This document shows, one piece after another, positions 6,247 to 6,460 of a DNA stretch of 6,460 nt. The position numbers and the translations under genes are program-made. How positions within the stretch are numbered: position 1 is the stretch's first letter; every line of letters begins with the position of its first letter. Source of the DNA: Candidatus Manganitrophaceae bacterium (GTDB taxonomy: Bacteria; Nitrospirota; Nitrospiria; SBBL01; Manganitrophaceae). The notes under the pieces were generated by a model, which made no database searches, was not told the DNA's origin, and worked only from the letters and a program-made list of their open reading frames with translations. The stretch is taken from NCBI GenBank assembly GCA_004297235.1, contig SCUR01000070.1:1-6460 (forward strand), in the 5' to 3' direction.

Positions 6247-6459
6247 CTAATAACCCGATCCCACCGGCGCCGGGCGCACCGGCGGCTCTTCGACCGGTTT
6301 GTAGCCGGCCTCCTCATATTTCTTTTCACAGGCATTCACCTCATCCATCTTCCCGCGACATTGGACCATCTCCCCTCGATCATTTCGGAGTGTAAGGGTG
6401 TGCTCCGTACACCCGGACAATCCCGCCGACACAACCAAGACCATCAACCCTATCGTCCC
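6247..6459 (-). CDS. Small putative lipoprotein, 5'-partial at window edge
   Basis: A short envelope protein of unknown function. The N-terminal hydrophobic stretch (GLMVLVVSAGLSGC) ends in a lipobox L-S-G-C, predicting signal peptidase II cleavage and lipid attachment at the cysteine (13th residue counting from the TTG at 6447). The mature part is about 54 residues: a TLTLRNDRGE strand region, cysteines at 30 and 40 (same count) that could form a disulfide, an acidic helical segment, then a proline-rich tail ending in PVGSGY. The in-frame TTG (6447) and ATG (6444) would leave a signal peptide too short and without a basic n-region, and the frame stays open to the window edge, so the real start is probably outside. 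The stop TAG is at 6247-6249. The lipobox and strand favour this gene over the proline-rich frame on the other strand. Confidence 0.6.
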   Translation of the reverse strand, partial: GTIGLMVLVVSAGLSGCTEHTLTLRNDRGEMVQCRGKMDEVNACEKKYEEAGYKPVEEPPVRPAPVGSGY

Positions 6460-6460
6460 T

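Noticed and set aside
6036..6395. 119-codon plus-strand frame overlapping the kinase end
   Set aside because: Proline/arginine-rich with no domain or Shine-Dalgarno; it lies antisense to the lipoprotein frame, which has a lipobox. Typical high-GC shadow.

Overview
The window is ordinary high-GC bacterial chromosome (hand counts of sample lines give about 60% GC), tightly packed. It carries an RND-type lipid exporter, an ExoD-family membrane protein, a B12-binding radical SAM enzyme, a PAS histidine kinase and a small lipoprotein. The gene mix suits a Gram-negative environmental bacterium such as Nitrospirota or a deltaproteobacterial group. No marker gene fixes the taxon, so this is low-confidence inference.

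Layout: (1) 2-1684, plus strand, the C-terminal part of an RND/MMPL-type exporter whose N-terminus lies before the window. (2) 1700-2143, a compact 444-bp cassette holding a four-helix-bundle gene of the 23S rRNA intervening-sequence protein family. It is bounded by 30-bp imperfect inverted repeats, each made of four 7-bp GAGGAGT-like units, and its gene is about 43% GC, far below its neighbours. (3) 2144-2767, minus strand, an ExoD-family membrane protein with its own sigma70-like promoter. (4) 2855-4603, minus strand, a cobalamin-binding radical SAM protein that starts at a TTG behind a strong Shine-Dalgarno. (5) 4604-4873, a divergent control region with a 12-bp direct repeat. (6) 4874-6049, plus strand, a soluble PAS sensor histidine kinase without a partner regulator in view. 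(7) 6050-6246, no clear gene. (8) 6247 to the window end, minus strand, a small lipoprotein cut by the edge.

The most interesting item is the cassette at 1700-2143. It looks like a small inserted unit placed between two convergent genes: its right repeat ends at the base next to the ExoD stop codon, and its left repeat supplies the ribosome-binding site of its own gene. The two repeats could pair over 27 of 30 positions in RNA and enclose the whole reading frame, which recalls the stem-bounded intervening sequences that carry relatives of this protein inside 23S rRNA. The other genes show no clear shared pathway. The exporter, ExoD protein and lipoprotein point to the cell envelope, but a common function cannot be claimed.
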